A stretch of 64,000 nucleotides of DNA from Bartonella kosoyi (GTDB lineage Bacteria; Pseudomonadota; Alphaproteobacteria; Rhizobiales; Rhizobiaceae): contig NZ_CP031843.2 of the NCBI RefSeq assembly GCF_003606325.2, positions 1,178,001 through 1,242,000 of the forward strand. Reading direction: 5' to 3'. The position numbers were made by a program, and so were the translations under genes. Numbering within the stretch: position 1 is the stretch's first letter; every line of letters begins with the position of its first letter. Under the pieces are notes generated by a model. The model saw only the letters and a list, made by a program, of their open reading frames with translations, did not search any database and was not told the origin of the DNA. Below, piece after piece: positions 60,332-64,000 of the stretch.

Positions 60332-61090
60332 TTAAAAAATATTTTTACAATGGGTTAAAAGCAATGTGTGGGTATATGCTTTTGCTTTTTTTACAGCTGA
60401 AATAAGAGGTTCATTGAGTGCCAAATGAGCTGCAATAGCAGTTGAGAGAATACACCCTGTTCCACGCATTGTTCCTTTTAAACGTGGAGCAGAAATATTG
60501 ATAATTTCCATTTTGTCAATGAAGCTATCAATTGCAAGAGGTCCCTCCGCATGCCCTCCTTTTACTAAAATAGAACGAGCGCCCAATGACAAAAGTTTTT
60601 TTGCTTGTTGTACTGTCTCTTCATGATGAGATGCCAGTGGGGTTTGGCTAAGAAGAGCAAGTTCTTCTCTATTGGGTGTTAAAAGAGTAACATATGGGAG
60701 AAGCTGATTGATCATAATTTCTATGATTTTTTCCGTTGTTAGTTTTCCTCCTGATGAGGCAACCAGAACAGGATCAAGAATAACGGGAATATGGGGATAA
60801 TCTTCGAGTACACGACAAATTGCTGCGATAATGGCTTGATTTCCTGTCATACCAATTTTTATTGTTCTTATAGGATTAGCCTCTAAAGCACTGCGCATTT
60901 GCGCGGCGATAAGTTTCTCATTCATGGGCACAATTTCAGCAACGTGATGATCATCTTGTACATTGACACAAGTGATGGCTAAATTTGCCTTGATGTGAAA
61001 ATATGCTGCTGTTTCTATATCACGAACAATACCAGCACCTCCTGTTGGATCAGTGCCTGCAACAATGAGCATAGAAGGTGTTAACGCCAT
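60332..61090 (-). CDS. thiD: Hydroxymethylpyrimidine (phosphate) kinase
   Basis: A 252-residue ribokinase-fold enzyme that phosphorylates HMP to HMP-PP for thiamine synthesis. It has the family motifs GTDPTGGAGI near the N-terminus and GTGCILSTAIAAHLA near the C-terminus, with the catalytic region KGTMRGTGC. I start it at the ATG 61090 (MALTPS), behind AAGGTGA; an ATG at 61111 would add 7 residues. It overlaps the end of thiE, so translation is coupled. Last gene of the operon. Confidence 0.94.
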   Translation of the reverse strand: MALTPSMLIVAGTDPTGGAGIVRDIETAAYFHIKANLAITCVNVQDDHHVAEIVPMNEKLIAAQMRSALEANPIRTIKIGMTGNQAIIAAICRVLEDYPHIPVILDPVLVASSGGKLTTEKIIEIMINQLLPYVTLLTPNREELALLSQTPLASHHEETVQQAKKLLSLGARSILVKGGHAEGPLAIDSFIDKMEIINISAPRLKGTMRGTGCILSTAIAAHLALNEPLISAVKKAKAYTHTLLLTHCKNIF

Positions 61091-61689
61091 GGTTGGGTCA
61101 CCTTGAGCCATTGTTTTACCCGTTCTTCGGGTTTTTTATGGAGGATAATGTCGGTGACAACTGCCGCGCTATTGGTTCCTGCTTTCAAAACATCTATTGC
61201 GCGTTCTGGGTTTAAACCACCAATGCCAACGAAAGGTAAAGCACCAATCCGTTTTCTCCATAGTTTGATTTTTTCCAATCCTTGAGGTTGCCATTTCATT
61301 TTTTTTAAGATTGTCGGATAAATAGGACCAAGAGCAATATAGTCAGGATGAACAGAGAGGGCGATATCCAATTCATGTTCATCATGGGTGCTAACACCAA
61401 ATCTTATACCATTTTTGCGAATTGCAGGAAGATCAGCATTACGTAGATCTTCTTGTCCAAGATGAATAAAATTGCATTTTTCATCAATGGCAATGCGCCA
61501 ATGATCATTAATTATGAGTTGTGCTCTCCATTGATCACAAATGTTTTTTGCGCGTTTGATATGTTGACGGATTGTTTGAAAATCTTCGTCTTTCATACGT
61601 AATTGTATGAGTTTGACACCAAGAGGAACCAAACGTTCAACCCAATCAGCATTGTCAACAATGAGATAAAAGGGGTCCAACTTCATCAA
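61081..61689 (-). CDS. thiE: Thiamine-phosphate synthase
   Basis: A 202-residue TIM-barrel enzyme joining HMP-PP to the thiazole phosphate. Recognisable segments are [12 protein letters not shown] near the N-terminus, [24 protein letters not shown] and [12 protein letters not shown]. It overlaps thiG by 4 bases (61686-61689) and its end overlaps thiD. Confidence 0.93.
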   Translation of the reverse strand: MMKLDPFYLIVDNADWVERLVPLGVKLIQLRMKDEDFQTIRQHIKRAKNICDQWRAQLIINDHWRIAIDEKCNFIHLGQEDLRNADLPAIRKNGIRFGVSTHDEHELDIALSVHPDYIALGPIYPTILKKMKWQPQGLEKIKLWRKRIGALPFVGIGGLNPERAIDVLKAGTNSAAVVTDIILHKKPEERVKQWLKVTQPWR

Positions 61690-62456
61690 AATACCGCTTT
61701 ACCAATAACGGGGGTTGAAGGAACGGCGACATTGCGTGCTTCGAGAATTCCTGCTTGATATCCCATACGCCCTGCCTGGATAGCTTTAGAAAACGCTTCA
61801 GCCATCAAGACAGGATTTCCTGCTTTAGCAACTGCGGTATTAAGAAGCACTGCGTCATAGCCCAGTTCCATAGCAACAGCCGCATGGGATGGGCGTCCAA
61901 TGCCGGCATCAATCACAAGAGTAACATCAGGAAGATAAGCGCGAATAGAACGTAGTCCATCGGTATGATGAGGACCTTTGGCAGAGCCAATAGGCGCACA
62001 CCAAGGCATAATAACTTGGCAACCAACATCTAAGAGTCTTTCAGCAACAATGAGATCATCGGTTGTATAGGCAAAAACGTGAAAACCTTCACTATTTAAA
62101 ATTTGCGCTGCTTCGATGAGAGCAAAAACATTGGGTTGTAAGGTATCAGCATTCCCGATAATTTCGAGTTTAATCCAAGAGGTTTTAAAGAGATCTCGTG
62201 CTAAATGGGCTGTCGTTACAGCTTCTTTAACAGTATAACAACCTGCGGTATTGGGAAGTATCGTTATATCAAGCTCTTGAAGGAATTGCCAAAATTGTCC
62301 CCCTTGTTTGCCACCAGCGCTTTCGCGGCGTAATGAAACAGTTACAATTTCTGTATTCGATTTATGAATAGCATCACGAAGAACAGCAGGTGAGGGATAT
62401 TGCGCTGTACCTAACATAAGACGAGATGAGAATTGACGCCCATAAAGATTCAACAT
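61686..62456 (-). CDS. thiG: Thiazole synthase
   Basis: A 256-residue TIM barrel that assembles the thiazole ring from deoxyxylulose phosphate, dehydroglycine and sulfur carried by ThiS. The Schiff-base lysine is K96 (WIKLEIIGN). [12 protein letters not shown] and [26 protein letters not shown] bind the phosphate. It starts 5 bases behind thiS and overlaps thiE by 4 bases. Confidence 0.96.
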   Translation of the reverse strand: MLNLYGRQFSSRLMLGTAQYPSPAVLRDAIHKSNTEIVTVSLRRESAGGKQGGQFWQFLQELDITILPNTAGCYTVKEAVTTAHLARDLFKTSWIKLEIIGNADTLQPNVFALIEAAQILNSEGFHVFAYTTDDLIVAERLLDVGCQVIMPWCAPIGSAKGPHHTDGLRSIRAYLPDVTLVIDAGIGRPSHAAVAMELGYDAVLLNTAVAKAGNPVLMAEAFSKAIQAGRMGYQAGILEARNVAVPSTPVIGKAVF

Positions 62457-62461
62457 AAATA

Positions 62462-62659
62462 TTAGCCTCCTTGCATTGGGCTTAAAATTTCTACTTTATC
62501 TCCTTCATGTAAAATAAATTGGTCGCGTGCCTCTACAGGAATAACTTCTGCATTAACAGCAATAGCGAGCCAATTTCCTTCATACCCCAATTCTTCAAGC
62601 AAGAGATTGAGAAAAGTGGTTTCTGTTTGAACTTTTTCACCATTAACAAAGATTTGCAT
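62462..62659 (-). CDS. thiS: Sulfur carrier protein ThiS
   Basis: A 65-residue ubiquitin-like protein ending in Gly-Gly, which is adenylated and thiocarboxylated to donate sulfur to ThiG. The N-terminal [11 protein letters not shown] and the ending SPMQGG fit the family. It lies 3 bases behind thiO and 5 before thiG. Confidence 0.95.
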   Translation of the reverse strand: MQIFVNGEKVQTETTFLNLLLEELGYEGNWLAIAVNAEVIPVEARDQFILHEGDKVEILSPMQGG

Positions 62660-62662
62660 GTT

Positions 62663-64000
<1,338 letters not shown>

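Overview
The window looks like a chromosomal segment of a Bartonella species (Alphaproteobacteria, Hyphomicrobiales). Three things suggest this: the base composition is AT-rich with long, very AT-rich non-coding gaps; there is a Bartonella-type hemin-binding (Hbp/Omp25-like) outer membrane protein; and the neighbourhoods are rhizobial (petABC with trmL, lgt-midA-pgeF, greA-lpcC, thiCOSGE-thiD, a PleC-like kinase). The species was not determined. No tRNA, rRNA, CRISPR array, prophage or intact insertion sequence was seen.

Layout. 2-1903: 3' part of glnE. 2687-3532: Hbp-like porin. 3533-4945: long convergent gap. 4946-5836: metallophosphoesterase. 6724-13555 (minus): four-gene MoxR / DUF58 / DUF4159 / membrane protein operon, divergent from cca (13806-15056). 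15711-19462: trmL, then petA-petB-petC (cytochrome bc1), followed by a PRC-barrel protein. 20182-26646: ychF, an L,D-transpeptidase, pth and rplY, a HerA-like ATPase and prs. 27143-29956 (minus): lgt-midA-pgeF. 30265-31405: ubiK and a YbjN-like gene. 31452-33505 (minus): OmpR-type response regulator and histidine kinase. 33627-35061: MBL hydrolase and a histidine-rich BA14K-like protein. 36032-40632: uvrB, an SH3 protein, greA and lpcC. 41817-45439: TrkH-type K+ transporter, trxB and a LysR regulator. 47085-52562 (minus): aspartate aminotransferase, a cold-shock protein and carB. 53265-59945: ogt, a PleC-like kinase, pepN and a uracil-DNA glycosylase. 60332-64000 (minus): thiC-thiO-thiS-thiG-thiE-thiD, with thiC running off the window.

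Most genes are housekeeping: respiration, nitrogen control, translation quality control, DNA repair, lipoprotein and envelope maturation, thiamine synthesis and two-component signalling. The interesting material is mostly between the genes. (1) A degenerate repeat of about 250-300 bp occurs four times, always in the same orientation, and every convergent gap longer than 600 bp holds a copy. (2) The greA leader has a promoter followed by an intrinsic terminator that would release an RNA of about 46 nt, resembling the GraL arrangement of E. coli. (3) A strong terminator at 46459-46483 has no gene in front of it. (4) The TrkH first membrane helix continues upstream of the only normal start codon. 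(5) The family-4-like uracil-DNA glycosylase lacks the full set of iron-sulfur cysteines. (6) A short remnant resembling an amino-acid ABC permease lies behind the L,D-transpeptidase. I did not find a clearly new defence or mobile system.
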